DNA of 64,000 bases from Prosapia bicincta (Eukaryota > Arthropoda > Insecta > Hemiptera > Cercopidae), in assembly GCA_036971475.1 (NCBI GenBank), contig JBAIZL010000008.1, positions 10,861,895 through 10,925,894 of the forward strand, given 5' to 3'. Under the pieces are notes generated by a model. The model was given only the letters and a program-made list of their open reading frames with translations. It had not been told where the DNA came from and made no database searches. Below are positions 14,201 through 30,519 of this stretch, one piece after another (position 1 is the first letter of the stretch; each line of letters begins with the position of its first letter). A program made the position numbers and the translations under genes.

Positions 14201-16049
14201 TTCGCCAATATCACCCGAGATGATTACTTGCAGCACACTTACTTTGCCCGCTTCTACATTTACCTAAACCATCATCCGTGTCCACATTACTTCAGAGAGA
14301 CGACTAGGGACTGAGCTACCAGGACAATGTTTGTCTTCGCCAATATCACCCGAGATGATTACTTGCAGCACACTTACTTTGCCCGCTTCTACATTTACCT
14401 AAACCATCATCCGTGTCCACATTACTTCAGAGAGACGACTAGGGACTGAGCTACCAGGACAATGTTTGTCTTCGCCAATATCACCCGAGATGATTACTTG
14501 CAGCACACTTACTTTGCCCGCTTCTATATTTACCTAAACCATCATCCGTGTCCACATTACTTCAGAGAGACGACTAGGGACTGAGCTACCAGGACAATGT
14601 TTGTCTTCGCCAATAGCACCCGAGATGATTACTTGCAGCACACTTACTTTGCCCGCTTCTACATTTACCTAAACCATCATCCGTGTCCACATTACTTCAG
14701 AGAGACGACTAGGGACTGAGCTACCAGGACAATGTTTGTCTTCGCCAATATCACCCGAGATGATTACTTGCAGCACACTTACTTTGCCCGCTTCTACATT
14801 TACCTAAACCATCATCCGTGTCCACTTTACTTCAGAGAGACGACTAGGGACTGAGCTACCAGCACAATGTTTGTCTTCGCCAATATCACCCGAGATGATT
14901 ACTTGCAGCACACTTACTTTGCCCGCTTCTACATTTACCTAAACCATCATCCGTGTCCACATTACTTCAGAGATACGACTAGGGACTGAGCTACCAGGAC
15001 AATGTTTGTCTTCGCCAATATCACCCGAGATGATTACTTGCAGCACACTTACTTTGCCCGCTTCTACATTTACCTAAACCATCATCCGTGTCCACATTAC
15101 TTCAGAGAGACGACTAGGGACTGAGCTACCAGGACAATGTTTGTCTTCGCCAATAGCACCCGAGATGATTACTTGCAGCACACTTACTTTGCCCGCTTCT
15201 ACATTTACCTAAACCATCATCCGTGTCCACATTACTTCAGAGAGACGACTAGGGACTGAGCTACCAGGACAATGTTTGTCTTCGCCAATATCACCCGAGA
15301 TGATTACTTGCAGCACACTTACTTTGCCCGCTTCTACATTTACCTAAACCATCATCCGTGTCCACATTACTTCAGAGAGACGACTAGGGACTGAGCTACC
15401 AGGACAATGTTTGTCTTCGCCAATAGCACCCGAGATGATTACTTGCAGCACACTTACTTTGCCCGCTTCTACATTTACCTAAACCATCATCCGTGTCCAC
15501 ATTACTTCAGAGAGACGACTAGGGACTGAGCTACCAGGACAATGTTTGTCTTCGCCAATATCACCCGAGATGATTACTTGCAGCACACTTACTTTGCCCG
15601 CTTCTACATTTACCTAAACCATCATCCGTGTCCACATTACTTCAGAGAGACGACTAGGGACTGAGCTACCAGGACAATGTTTGTCTTCGCCAATAGCACC
15701 CAAGCTGATTACTTGCAGCACACTTACTTTACCGCTTCTATCTTCGCCTAAACGCTCCTCCGTGTTCCACATTAAGTCAGAGAGACAACTAGGAAACGAG
15801 CTACCAGGACAATGTTTGTCTTCACCAATAGCACCTGAGCTGGTTACTTGCAGCACACTTACTTTGCCCGCTTTTACCTTCACCTAAACCCTCCTCCGTA
15901 TCCCACATTACGTCATAGAGACGACTAGGGACTGAGCTACCAGGACAATGTTTGTCTTCGCCAATAGCACCCGAGCTGATTACTTGAGCATACTTACTTT
16001 GCCCGTTTCTATCTTCGCCTAAACCCTCCTCCGTGGTCCACATTACGTA

Positions 16050-20204
<4,155 letters not shown>

Positions 20205-21210
20205 TATAACATAAAGTACGAGGCTTTAGATTAAATTAAGTTAGTTGCTAAAATAATCATTTATAGGATTAAAAAAAAAAGACACAAATAGTTTTCTAGT
20301 GCGGTCAAAGCAGGTACCATGTCATTATCCTTTCCAGGAAAGCTATAAGTTGAGTCCGGCAAATTGACAATAGAAGGTCCAAAGCTTGTTAAGACGGGAA
20401 ATCCAGCGGCCAATATAGTCATGGGAAAATAACCGTGTACCGTTAGGTTTAGCTAATTGTAGAACTATGGGAAACTTACAGAGAACGTATTGGTGGTAGT
20501 GGGAGAGATTAGATTTTTAATAAAAACTAAATGATCGGAAGTTTACGAGGAGTTTGAGGAGAGCCTCAGAGGAAGAAGGATTGGTCTGGACCAAGATGGA
20601 AGTGTTGTAAAGGGAGAAATTGATTAAATTAAGTAAAGAGTTTTTTTATACGTAAATTTTAAAAAGTGCGACGTAAAAGTTTTTTTTTTGAAATATAAAG
20701 TAAGTTTTTTTGTGTCAAGTGTGAGCGCTGAAGTGAACAAAGCCAGGATTCCAGGGACTCTTCAGAAGAATAAGTATATTTGAATATAGGTGTAGACAAC
20801 AGACATCTATCTTTTAGTTCCAAAACAAATTTTAATTTTATCAAAATTTATAAAAGTTATTCTAGTTTCGCCATTTCTAATTTAAAGCAAAGTTCCCGTA
20901 ATAGCGACCCCGAGAGCAAGAATAAAATTTTAATACTGTTTTTTCTATGTTATTCTATTAGAAATCTAAAGTCTCAGAAGTCAACGTTTTATCATTGTAA
21001 TTTTAGTTAAGATATCAAGCCTGTCACTGCACAATATTAATATAAATTTGGAATAATGTGTAGAGTTAATTGAAGAGAATAAATGCAAGTGATGTTTAAA
21101 AATTGATAAGATTGTTAATTCTTTTATAAGCCTGAAGGTGTGACATTAATAGGTAAGGTAAATAAATAACATTTAAAAATAAATTTAATTATAACAGAAG
21201 TTAAATTATA
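20205..21210 (+). repeat. left (5') LTR, 1006 bp
   Basis: This starts TATAACATAAAG and ends with ATTATA. It matches 23429-24375 along its length with a few per cent substitutions. It contains about 59 bp, at about 20827-20886, that the right LTR lacks. Short open frames inside it are not genes. Confidence 0.9.
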
Positions 21211-21231
21211 ATTTGACGCCCAACTAGTTGG
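21211..21231 (+). other. candidate tRNA primer-binding site
   Basis: 'tttgacgcccaactagttgg' directly follows the left LTR. The GACGCCCAAC core resembles the (T)GGCGCCCAAC 3'-end complement used by several retroelements. The primer tRNA is not assigned. Confidence 0.5.
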
Positions 21232-21387
21232 CAAAGTTAAATAGAAATGGTGAATTAATATCATAAATTAATAAACAAACTTATTAATCTGTTGGCTTAA
21301 GTAAAAGTGTTAATTAAGGAAATTTAATAAAAACTGTGAACATTATTAAGACTATAGTGAACATTATTAGAGAAGATACTTTAAATC

Positions 21388-22104
21388 ATGAATAAAGTAG
21401 ATGAAAAAAATTTGGGTGTGGGGACAGAGACCAATGAAGGGACTAGCGTAAACACCGGAATAGATATGGTACAGCTGATGCAATTCTTAAATGTGCAGTT
21501 TGATAAAACTATAAGTAAATTAGATCAAAGGAACCAAGATTTAAATAGTAAATTAGATAAAGTTAATGACAAATTAGATAAAATAAAAAATAAGGGTAAC
21601 GAAATTAAAGAAGAAGTTGAGGAAATTCATGATAAATTAGTTAAGAATAATGAAGACTTTAAGGTAGCAATTAATGTTGTATTAATTGAGGATAAGGAAG
21701 AATGCAATTATGAAAGCTTAGAATTAAACAATAAAATTAATACAACACAAACTGAATTAGCAGACGTAGAAATAATGTGTGAAGATCAACTAAAACAAGC
21801 GGAAGATTTAAACACATTCAAAATTAACACGGGACAATGTATTACTGACAGCCTTGAGTTAAAAAAAGTTAGACTACCACCTTAAACAAAACAAAAATCG
21901 TTTAACGTCAGTAGAAATTCGAAAGGGGCCTATGAACATGTAGATAACGTCGAACAAAATTTATTGTATGTTCAAGGGATACCAGACGAAGTAATAATTA
22001 GGAAACTAGCACAATATTTTGACCCGAATGTTGCTATAGCTTTAATCACTAGAGGGATAAGAAGTAAAAGTGCGTCCGTCAACTTAATAGCAAAAAGAAA
22101 ATAA
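21388..22104 (+). pseudogene. gag-like frame of the LTR retrotransposon, interrupted by one in-frame stop
   Basis: The ATG at 21388 opens 165 codons to a TAA at 21883-21885. The same frame then continues without a shift to a TAA at 22102-22104. Residues 25-90 are a Lys/Asp/Glu/Asn-rich coiled coil with heptad-like 'KLDKVNDKLDKIKN' units, as is common at the N terminus of insect gypsy-group Gag proteins. After the stop comes a segment containing 'IPDEVIIRKLAQYFDPNVAI' followed by 'ITRGIR', which resembles the helical Gag core of such elements from memory of the family only. No zinc knuckle, protease, reverse transcriptase or integrase motif follows. The product would normally form the particle that packages element RNA. 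It could be a short functional 165-residue protein instead of a broken one. The position inside a paired-LTR element supports a Gag origin. Confidence 0.6.
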
Positions 22105-23428
22105 TAATAACATTTGTGCTACGAAAAAACAACAACAATGAATAACGAACTTAAATTTAATAGACTGCGCAAAGGGGAAATTTAATTACGAAGTGATAAG
22201 ATTATTACCTAGTTAAACAAGTAAAATGAATTGTAAAGTTTCACATTTAAATTTAAAGAAAGATTGTTAATTTGTATGTTGTGATTTTGTAATTATGGAA
22301 TATTTGATAAGAGAAATGATCTACACAATTTTTCTAATATAAATGGGAGAATAATTATATTTGTTTATTGTAACTAAATAAAATTGAGGTTAATTGAGAA
22401 GGTATAACAGTATTATAATTATAAACCATTTAGGAACGTATCCATATTAATTTTAACTTCTTAATAAACTTGTAAGGCTTTCAATTAAGTTACTTCATCA
22501 GTCAGCTATTTTGTAATAGTTTTAAGTAAGACACTGTCAACTAAAACACTTAATCACCAAAACAATTTACAAAACTGAGTAAATTTAAACTATAATTATA
22601 CCATTATATTTGCGATACTTTGTTTTGTTTAGTATTAATAACATTAAACTATTGAATTATTTATTCAGTTAATAATTAATTATGCAGCATAATGAATGAC
22701 ATGTTTTAAAATTGTAAGATAATGATAATTAACTGTTAGTGATTTTTAATATTTAATTTTAGCTAAACGCAATTGCTTGTTTGTTTATTTAAAATGAATC
22801 TTAACCCTGTAACAAAATACTCGTCTTAGTAAAAGAAATTAATATTCTCCTTTTTGGTAATAAACCTTATTAAGTTGGTTATATTTGTATTAGAAATTTA
22901 AGATTGGGTGAAGAATTTAAACAAATTGTTCTTTATGTCATAGCATTCAAATATTGTAAACAGCAAATTCTTAGAAATTTATGAAAGGCCCTACGAAAAA
23001 AAATGTCTTGGTAATAGCAGTTACCAACTTACTTCCATAATTAATGGTAAACTTAAGGGTAAATTTAATTGTAGAATGTTAAAAAACCCATATTAAGTAA
23101 TTAAATAATTGTATAAAAGAAATTAAGATTTTCATGCATAAATAATTAATGGTTAGGATCGTAGGATGAACAATGACATTGTAAACTTTCACCTTTAATT
23201 TTAAAGAAAGATTTAAAAAATAGTATGATTTGATTTGTAATTATGTAATATTTATAAGTGTAATGATAGATATAAGAGGCTTAACTATAGTAGAAATAAA
23301 TGTATTGGAAATTTTAGATTGGGTGAAGAATTTAAAAAAAAAATTGTTCTTTGATGTCATAGCATTAAATATTGTAAAATTTAAATTTAAGAAATCAAAG
23401 AAAATTAATTTTAAAATTCTGGGGACTC
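22105..23428 (+). other. noncoding internal part of the LTR element with a duplicated segment
   Basis: No pol-like coding is visible, and this is very AT-rich. Two stretches recur in order. 'aaagtttcacatttaa...aaagaaagatt' with 'tttgtaattatg' at about 22235-22305 recurs at about 23180-23250. 'agattgggtgaagaattt' at about 22900 recurs at about 23318. The second copy is shorter between these blocks, so it looks like an internal duplication followed by deletion. Confidence 0.65.
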
Positions 23429-24375
23429 TATAACATAAAGTACGAAACTTTAGATTAAATTAAGTTAGTTGCTAAAATAATCATTTATAGGATTAAAAAA
23501 AAAAGACAAAAATAGTTTTCTAGTGCGGTCAAAGCAGGTACCATGTCATTATCCTTTCCAGGAAAGCTATAAGTTGAGTCCGGCAAATTGACAATAGAAG
23601 GTCCAAAGCTTGTTAAGACGGGAAATCCAGCGGCCAATATAGTCATGGGAAAATAACCGTGTACCGTTAGGTTTAGCTAATTGTAGCACTGTGGGAAACT
23701 TACAGAGAACGTGTTGGTGGTAGTGGGAGAGATTAGATTTTTAATAAAAACTAAATGATCGGAAGTTTAAGAGGAGTTTGAGGAGAGTCTCAGAGGAAGA
23801 CGGATTGGTGGGGACCAAGATGGAAGTGTTGTAAAGGGAGAAATTGATTAAATTAAGTAAAGAGTTTTTTTATAAGAAAATTTTAAAAAGTGCGACGTAA
23901 AAGTTTTTTTTTGAAATATAATGTAAGTTTTTTTTAGTCAAGTGTAAGCGCTGAAGTGAACAAAGCCAGGATTCCAGGGACTATTCAGAAGAATAAGTAT
24001 ATTTGAATATAGGTGTAGACAACAGACATCTATCTTTTAGTTCCAAAACAAATAGTTCCCGTAATAGCGACCCCGAGAACAAGAATAAAATTTTAATACT
24101 GTTTTTTTTCTATGTTATTCTATTAGAAATCTAAAGCCTCAGAAGTCCACCTTTAATCATTGTAATTTTAGTTAAGATATCAATCCTGTCACTGTACAAT
24201 ATTAATATAAATTTGGAATAATGTGTACAGTTAATTGAAGAGAATAAATGCAAGTGATGTTTAAAAATTGATAAGATTGTTAATTCTTTTATAAACCTGA
24301 AGGTGTGACATTAATAGGTAAGGTAAATAAATAACATTAAAAAATAGATTTATTTATAACAAAAGTTAAGTTATA
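23429..24375 (+). repeat. right (3') LTR, 947 bp
   Basis: This begins TATAACATAAAG and ends GTTATA. It is collinear with the left LTR except for a deletion of about 59 bp after 'ccaaaacaaa' (near 24055) and scattered substitutions. An (AT)n tract follows it. Confidence 0.9.
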
Positions 24376-24379
24376 ATAT

Positions 24380-26578
24380 ATATATATATCGGTTTCAATT
24401 TAAAAAAAAAATTATTTCGCCAATATTTAAATAAAACTGTTAATCCAAAAGGATAGTGTAAACAGATAAAAACGTATCTTTCTCTATTAAATAAATATTA
24501 AAATTTACTCTAAACAATGAATTGTGATTGTTTATCAAATTTCATGTGATACAAGTTCATGGAACAAGGGATATTTACTGGTTAGAAAAGTCCTGAATCA
24601 TGTTTAACAACATTCAAAGAGAAAATTTCCCGTGAATAACATAAACACGTTGTGTATTTTATCTTATTTACCTATCCTTCGCCAAGTTACCTTGCACACA
24701 GCTACGCAAGATCTATCGCGTTTAATTAAAAAACACATTGCAAAAGTCTTTGAAACAAACTAACTGTTTGCATGCGCACAATAGACACAAAAGTAGCCGG
24801 CAGCGCTCCTCCCGCGGCTGTCCGTAGTCTATTTACTCAATTAGCCGCGTAGAAATGGTTTCCATGTTACCGACTCGCTTTTAAAAAACACAAACACATT
24901 ACACAGTTTAATAAACACACGGGTTCGGCTCGCGAAGCTCCGAATCATCGCCGTCAGAACAAACATTCTGCGGTGTTTACTTTCAATTACATTTTAATCA
25001 CTTAGGTTTCGGGCATCGGAAATGGATTTCCTTTTTCCTCTCTTAGCTCTAATGACACATGTTATTCGACTAATATTGACGCTCCGTTTTTCCGCGCGTT
25101 GAATGACGTAATGAACCGAATGCCGTGGCGGAATTTAAATTGATTTCTACCGAGTTCGCCATATTTACTCACGGACAGTTTAGCTGTCGTCGGTCCGATT
25201 GTCAAAACACCAATTACTAGGTGAATGGTCAGCTCAGGGCAAAAAACCCTCCTTTGTCAGTGTTATTCCTGAATATATTCCCAAGAATTTTCTCGTGGCC
25301 CAACAACTGGTTTCGTAAAATGTGTTTTTAATTTACTATTCTCTGTAAAATTATACTTTGAAATTAAAAAAAAAAAATTAATTAAATAACAAAAATCCCC
25401 GCGTGTACACACACACACACACACACACACACAAATAGATATTTATAAAATGTTAATTATACAAGTTTATATTTGAAACGTATTTTCTACAGGTATAAGC
25501 TATCAGAATATCAGCATTTATTATATAATAAATAGCAGTAAACGTAACCGATTATCTATGAATTCACTAAAGACTCAAACGGACAAAGCACGGCGCAATG
25601 TAGGCAATTTATTGTCAAAGACCAAAAATATAACAAAATATTTAATCTCTTAATTTGAATTCAACTTTCTCATAAAACCACCAAAGGTTATTAAACATAT
25701 TGGTATTATTTTAATTTTAGTCATACTGTGTTATAAATCTAGTTACAGGTTTACAGTGAATGGCCGCTATGGCATTAAGATAATTATAAGAATGTTACGT
25801 CTCTAGAAATTTAATCCCTGTTTCATGTTATTAGTTAGTTATAAGAATTTGTGTTGGTAATATTTGGTTTTTTGTAATTGGATAATAGTCTTTCTGTTTT
25901 CGCTTTAAAACTACAAACTAAAATTGTGCATGCAAGTTTAATCTAATAAACTGAAAACTCAAAAAAATTAAATTAAAACATTTTTTGTTATACCACCACA
26001 GTCTTCTTTTTAGATGCCTTTTTAAACAACAGTTATCAAACACTAAAGATTCCAATCGAAGATATCTCGCAGGACAATAAACCCAGATGCGTTAATTTCT
26101 ATGATTAATCTTTGTTTATGTACATTTTTAAAACTGTATTTTAAAAAAAAACCTATAAATTAATACACTTTTATACCTTAGGCAATACATATTTGGGCAG
26201 GATTTTAAAACCCGAACTAACACACACAACTTATTAAAAGCCCTAATTACCATTCGTACTGAATGAATCGATTTATTGGCAGCAAACAATTCCTCGCCCA
26301 GTCACAGATTCAAATTAATCTTCGAGTTCTTGTTGTTACGCTACCTGTGACGGTTTCTTTATTCTAATGGAATATAAAACAACCTGTATATATGCAAATT
26401 ATTATTTAGTTTCTGTCAACGCTAAATTACATTTTAACAGAATTAAATTATTTACTGTTAATAGAGTGAGGAGGAAACTGTGTTACAGTTAATTAATAAA
26501 CCTATTTGTTGTTTCTTTCTAAAACAAACTGTTGCATTATGCTAAATGCTAGGTCGGGATAATATTTGAAAACGCTAT
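24380..26578. other. unique AT-rich DNA with one GC-richer island
   Basis: No exon or RNA gene is recognised. About 24780-25230 is clearly richer in GC and CpG than its surroundings and of mixed sequence, so it could be a conserved noncoding or regulatory segment; that is inference. A short (AC)n lies at 25406-25433. Confidence 0.4.
25406..25433. repeat. (AC)14 microsatellite
   Basis: A perfect AC run follows 'cgcgtgt'. Confidence 0.95.
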
Positions 26579-27700
26579 TATAAATATGCGTTGAACCGAG
26601 TAAAACCGGAATATGTTCAGTCAGGTAACTTAAAAACTACAGCTTATAAATATGCGTTGAATCGAGTAAAACCGCAATATGTTCAGTCAGGTAACTTATA
26701 AGCTACAGCTTATAAATATGCGTTGAATCGAGTAAAATCGCAATATGTTCAGTCAGGTAACTTATAAGCTACAGCTTATAAATATGCGTTGAATCGAGTC
26801 AAACCGCAATATGTTCAGTCAGGTAACTTATAAGCTACAGCTTATAAATATGCGTTGAATCGAGTAAAACCGCAATATGTTCAGTCAGGTAACTTATAAG
26901 CTACAGCTTATAAATATACGTTGAATCGAGTAAGACCGTAATATGTTCAGTCAGGTAACTTATAAGCTACAGCTTATAAATATGCGTTGAATCGAGTAAA
27001 ACCGCAATATGTTCCGTCAGGTAACTTATAAGCTACAGCTTATTAATATGCGTTGAATCGAGTAAAACCGCAATATGTTCAGTCAGGTAACTTATAAGCT
27101 ACAGCTTATTAATATGCGTTGAATCGAGTAAAACCGCAATATGTTCAGTCAGGTAATATATAAGCTACAGCTTATTAATATGCGTTGAATCGAGTAAAAC
27201 CGCAATATGTTCCGTCAGGTAACTTATAAGCTACAGCTTATTAATATGCGTTGAATCGAGTAAAACCGCAATATGTTCAGTCAGGTAACTTATAAGCTAC
27301 AGCTTATTAATATGCGTTGAATCGAGTAAAACCGCAATATGTTCAGTCAGGTTACTTATAAGCTACAGCTTATTAATATGCGTTGAATCGAGTAAAACCG
27401 CAATATGTTCAGTCAGGTAACTTATAAGCTACAGCTTATAAATATGCGTTGAATCGAGTAAAACCGCAATATTTACAGTCAGGTAACTTATAAGCTACAG
27501 CTTATAAATATGCGTTGAATCGAGTAAAACCGCAATATGTTCAGTCAGGTAACTTATAAGCTACAGCTTATAAATATGCGTTGAATCGAGTAAAACCGCA
27601 ATATGTTCAGTCAGGTAACTTAAAAGCTACAGCTTATAAATATGCGTTGAATCGAGTAAAACCGCAATATGTTCAGTCAGGTAACTTATAAGCTACAGCT
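26579..27700. repeat. 66-bp tandem array, 17 copies
   Basis: The unit contains 'atatgcgttgaatcgagt', 'accgcaatatgttcagtcag' and 'aacttataagctacagct'. 'gcgttga' occurs at 26588, 26654 and 26720, giving a period of 66 bp. Variants include 'ttattaatatg' for 'ttataaatatg' in a central block (about 27040-27370) and 'gttccgtcag' in two units. The array ends sharply at 'ctacagct|ggaac'. Period 66 is a multiple of three but no long frame results. Confidence 0.97.
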
Positions 27701-28249
27701 GGAACTTTTATAATATTAGGTCCTTATATAATATTTATAATAATATCTAATAATAATCCAATATGGAAAAATATTTTTCACACCTTTGGAAAATCTCTGT
27801 CTTCTATTACTCAAACAAAAACATTCGAACACACTCTACAAACTTGACAAAACCCAAACAAGCGTCCATAATGAAGTCGCTTTCAGCAATGATTCATTAT
27901 GATATATACTTAGAGGTTATTTTGAAATTTCTATCAAATATAAATTCCTATATATATTCAGATCTGGTTGGTACAGTTGGTTTTAATTACGTGGTAAGTA
28001 GGACTTCACGTGAAGAGTTTTTATTACTCGCAGGTTGTGTTATTCGCTGTATTCAATCATATTTATAAGGTTATAAAATTATTAACTTACATTTGACTAC
28101 ATTGAATTCAATATAATGTGTAAGACTGATGCAACTTTATTCTAGTTTTTGAAGGTAACACTTCTTTAGGCGCTTCTGATGCGTTTTAAGAACCAACTTG
28201 AATTTAATTCAGTTGTATTGTTTTAATCAGTTAATTTTATAGCATATAT
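27701..28249. other. AT-rich spacer between two tandem arrays
   Basis: A 101-codon open frame at 27763-28068 begins ATG, but its composition matches the AT-rich surroundings and no domain is recognised. It is not called as a gene. Confidence 0.5.
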
Positions 28250-29183
28250 ATAGGTGTATAAGCTATAAGTGTATAAGCTATCGGTGTATAAGCTATAGGT
28301 GTATAAGCTATAGGTGTATAAGCTATCGGTGTATAAACTATCGGTGTATGAGCTATAGGTGTATGAGCTATAGGTGTATAAGCTATCGGTGTATAAGCTA
28401 TCGGTGTATAAGCTATCGGTGTATAAACTATCGGTGTATAAGCTATAGGTGTATAAGCTATAGGTGTATAAGCTATAGGTGTATAAGCTATAGGTGTATA
28501 AGCTATCGGTGTATAAACTATCGGTGTATGAGCTATAGGTGTATGAGCTATAGGTGTATAAGCTATAGGTGTATAAGCTATAGGTGTATAAGCTATCGTT
28601 GTATGAGCTATAGGTGTATGAGCTATAGGTGTATAAGCTATAGGTGTATAAGCTATCGGTGTATAAGCTATCGGTGTATAAGCTATAGGTGTATAAGCTA
28701 TAGGTGTATAAGCTATAGGTGTATAAGCCATAGGTGTATAAGCTATAGGTGTATAAGCTATCGGTGTATAAGCTATAGGTGTATGAGCTATAGGTGTATA
28801 AGCTATAGGTGTATTAGCTATAGGTGTATAAGCTATAGGTGTATAAGCTATAGGTGTATAAGCTATAGGTGTATAAGCTATAGGTGTATAAGCTATAGGT
28901 GTATAAGCTATAGGTGTATCAGCTATCGGTGTATGAGCTATAGGTGTATGAGCTATAGGTGTATAAGCTATAGGTGTATAAGCTATAGGTGTATAAGCTA
29001 TAGGTGTATAAGCTATAGGTGTATTAGCTATAGGTGTATAAGCTATAGGTGTATAAGCTATAGGTGTATAAGCTATAGGTGTATAAGCTATCGGTGTATA
29101 AGCTATAGGTGTATAAGCTATAGGTGTATAAGCTATAGGTGTATAAGCTATAGGTGTATAAGCTATAGGTGTATAAGCTATAG
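28250..29183. repeat. 15-bp tandem array, about 62 copies
   Basis: The unit is 'ataggtgtataagct', with common variants 'atcggtg', 'gtatgag' and 'gtataaact'. Because 15 is a multiple of three and the unit lacks stops in several frames, it gives long frames on both strands, Tyr-Arg-Cys-Ile-Ser repeats on plus and Tyr-Thr-Pro-Ile-Ala on minus. These are treated as array artefacts. Confidence 0.97.
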
Positions 29184-30519
29184 TTTTGTTATTCGAATTT
29201 TTACTCCAGTCACCCGAGAACGATGTTATTTTTTAATGTCCCTAACAAAAGTATGACAATAGTCTATGATTTTTCAAATTTTGTAAAATACATAATAATG
29301 CTAATAAAGGATTGAAAAGCGTTTTCAGTGAGTTGGACAAATATATAAGTAGCAGAGATCTGATGTCGTATTGAAGACATCTTTCTTGTTTAAAAAGACA
29401 TGCTGGAGAGAAAATGTCTATAGCTACGCCTACAAAAACTTACTGAATGGACATAAACATTAAATTTCTAGTCAGTATGATTTCCGTCAGGCTAAGCTAT
29501 GAGTCACCTCAAAGTGAGTTAAATGATAACATATGATTTAATAAATCAGCTGATTTTATGTAATTCGTTGTGTTATAAAGAAACTGTTTTAACACGTAGG
29601 TTATGTTAGATTATTAATTCAACATTGTTTAAAAAAATGGTTATTATTAAAGAGTTTTGATCAGTTAATGAATATATTAATTTATTTTAATTTTACAAAT
29701 GTCAAAACAAATAATTCAATATAACTATAATCATAATTTATTAACTATTAATATAATATAACTTAATTATAACTAATTAAATGCAGACATTCTTAGGCGC
29801 ATCTGACAACAAATGTTTAGGTAATTTTTCACTACCCAAAATTAAATTTTTTCTCGATTCAAAATTTCTGTAGACGTGGTTATAAAAGTTTTCACTTCTG
29901 TCGGCATTCTCCCGACAGCCACAACCTAGAACTTGTAGTTTTTAATAATTTCTAACGTCAAACTAAGCAGAAAACTAGACTTTTCAACTAACTTTGAATA
30001 AATCAAACAGTAAAATTCTGGGCGAAACAAAATCTCGTGGCCCAAACGTGTTTGTTTGTACACGTGGCTCTGGCCCTTTACAGAACCCAATCACGCGGCG
30101 AAATCTTCAGGCTGTAGTTAGTTGTAACTGATGAGCACGGGCCGGGAACTTGAGAGCCGTAGTTCAGACTGGATGTCTCTAATTACTTAACAGCATCTAC
30201 TCGCGCGCAGCCGCACTGGAACTTTGCTTGCAGCTGATACAAGTTCGTGCGACATTCGGGCATCGATTTATGAAACCGTTTCTCGAGCGACATCTCAAGG
30301 TTTCCTAATGCAAAGAAGTTATATATTTATGGGGATTCATTTACGTCTAAGGTGATCCGTACATTAAGTCATTGCACTCAAAAAGAGAATATAATTTGAG
30401 CATTCATTTGTTTATATATAAATACTAACATCTTTGTATTCCAAATAACCTCATTTGACTAAATAAAAAAAATAAAGTAAGTTAAATTCAATTCTAAAAT
30501 TACCACATAGGCTTGTTAT
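29184..30519. other. AT-rich region with a GC-richer island and a dispersed repeat fragment
   Basis: About 29537-29610 ('cagctgattttatgt...ttttaacacgtaggttatgtta') resembles about 38341-38405, so it is a dispersed repeat. About 30030-30310 is GC- and CpG-richer and could be regulatory. No exon is recognised. Confidence 0.45.

Larger units (their letters stand above)
1..16049. repeat. 135/136-bp tandem satellite array, left edge outside the window
   Basis: About 118 head-to-tail monomers are seen. Subfamily A is 135 bp and reads 'aaccatcatccgtgtccac' at its variable core. Subfamily B is 136 bp and reads 'ccctcctccgtgtcccac' followed by 'attacgtcag'. A-type units dominate at about 1-2400, 8370-9310 and 10800-15690. 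B-type units dominate at about 4320-8370 and 9312-10800. Mixed units fill about 2400-4320. The last units, after about 15690, carry indels and more substitutions and the array stops at 'cattacgta'. Such decay at the edge fits homogenisation by unequal exchange in the interior. Units are in one orientation throughout. Short open frames on both strands are by-products of the period and are not called as genes. Confidence 0.97.

Noticed and set aside
1..16049. Many open frames of 60-218 codons in the satellite, on both strands, suggesting a repeat-protein gene family
   Set aside because: They recur exactly with the monomer, are regularly broken by the same stop or by the 136-bp subfamily frameshift, and show no unique ends, promoter or domain.
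28237..29256. Frames of 302 and 164 codons on opposite strands
   Set aside because: Both come from one 15-bp repeat whose period is a multiple of three; no unique coding sequence.
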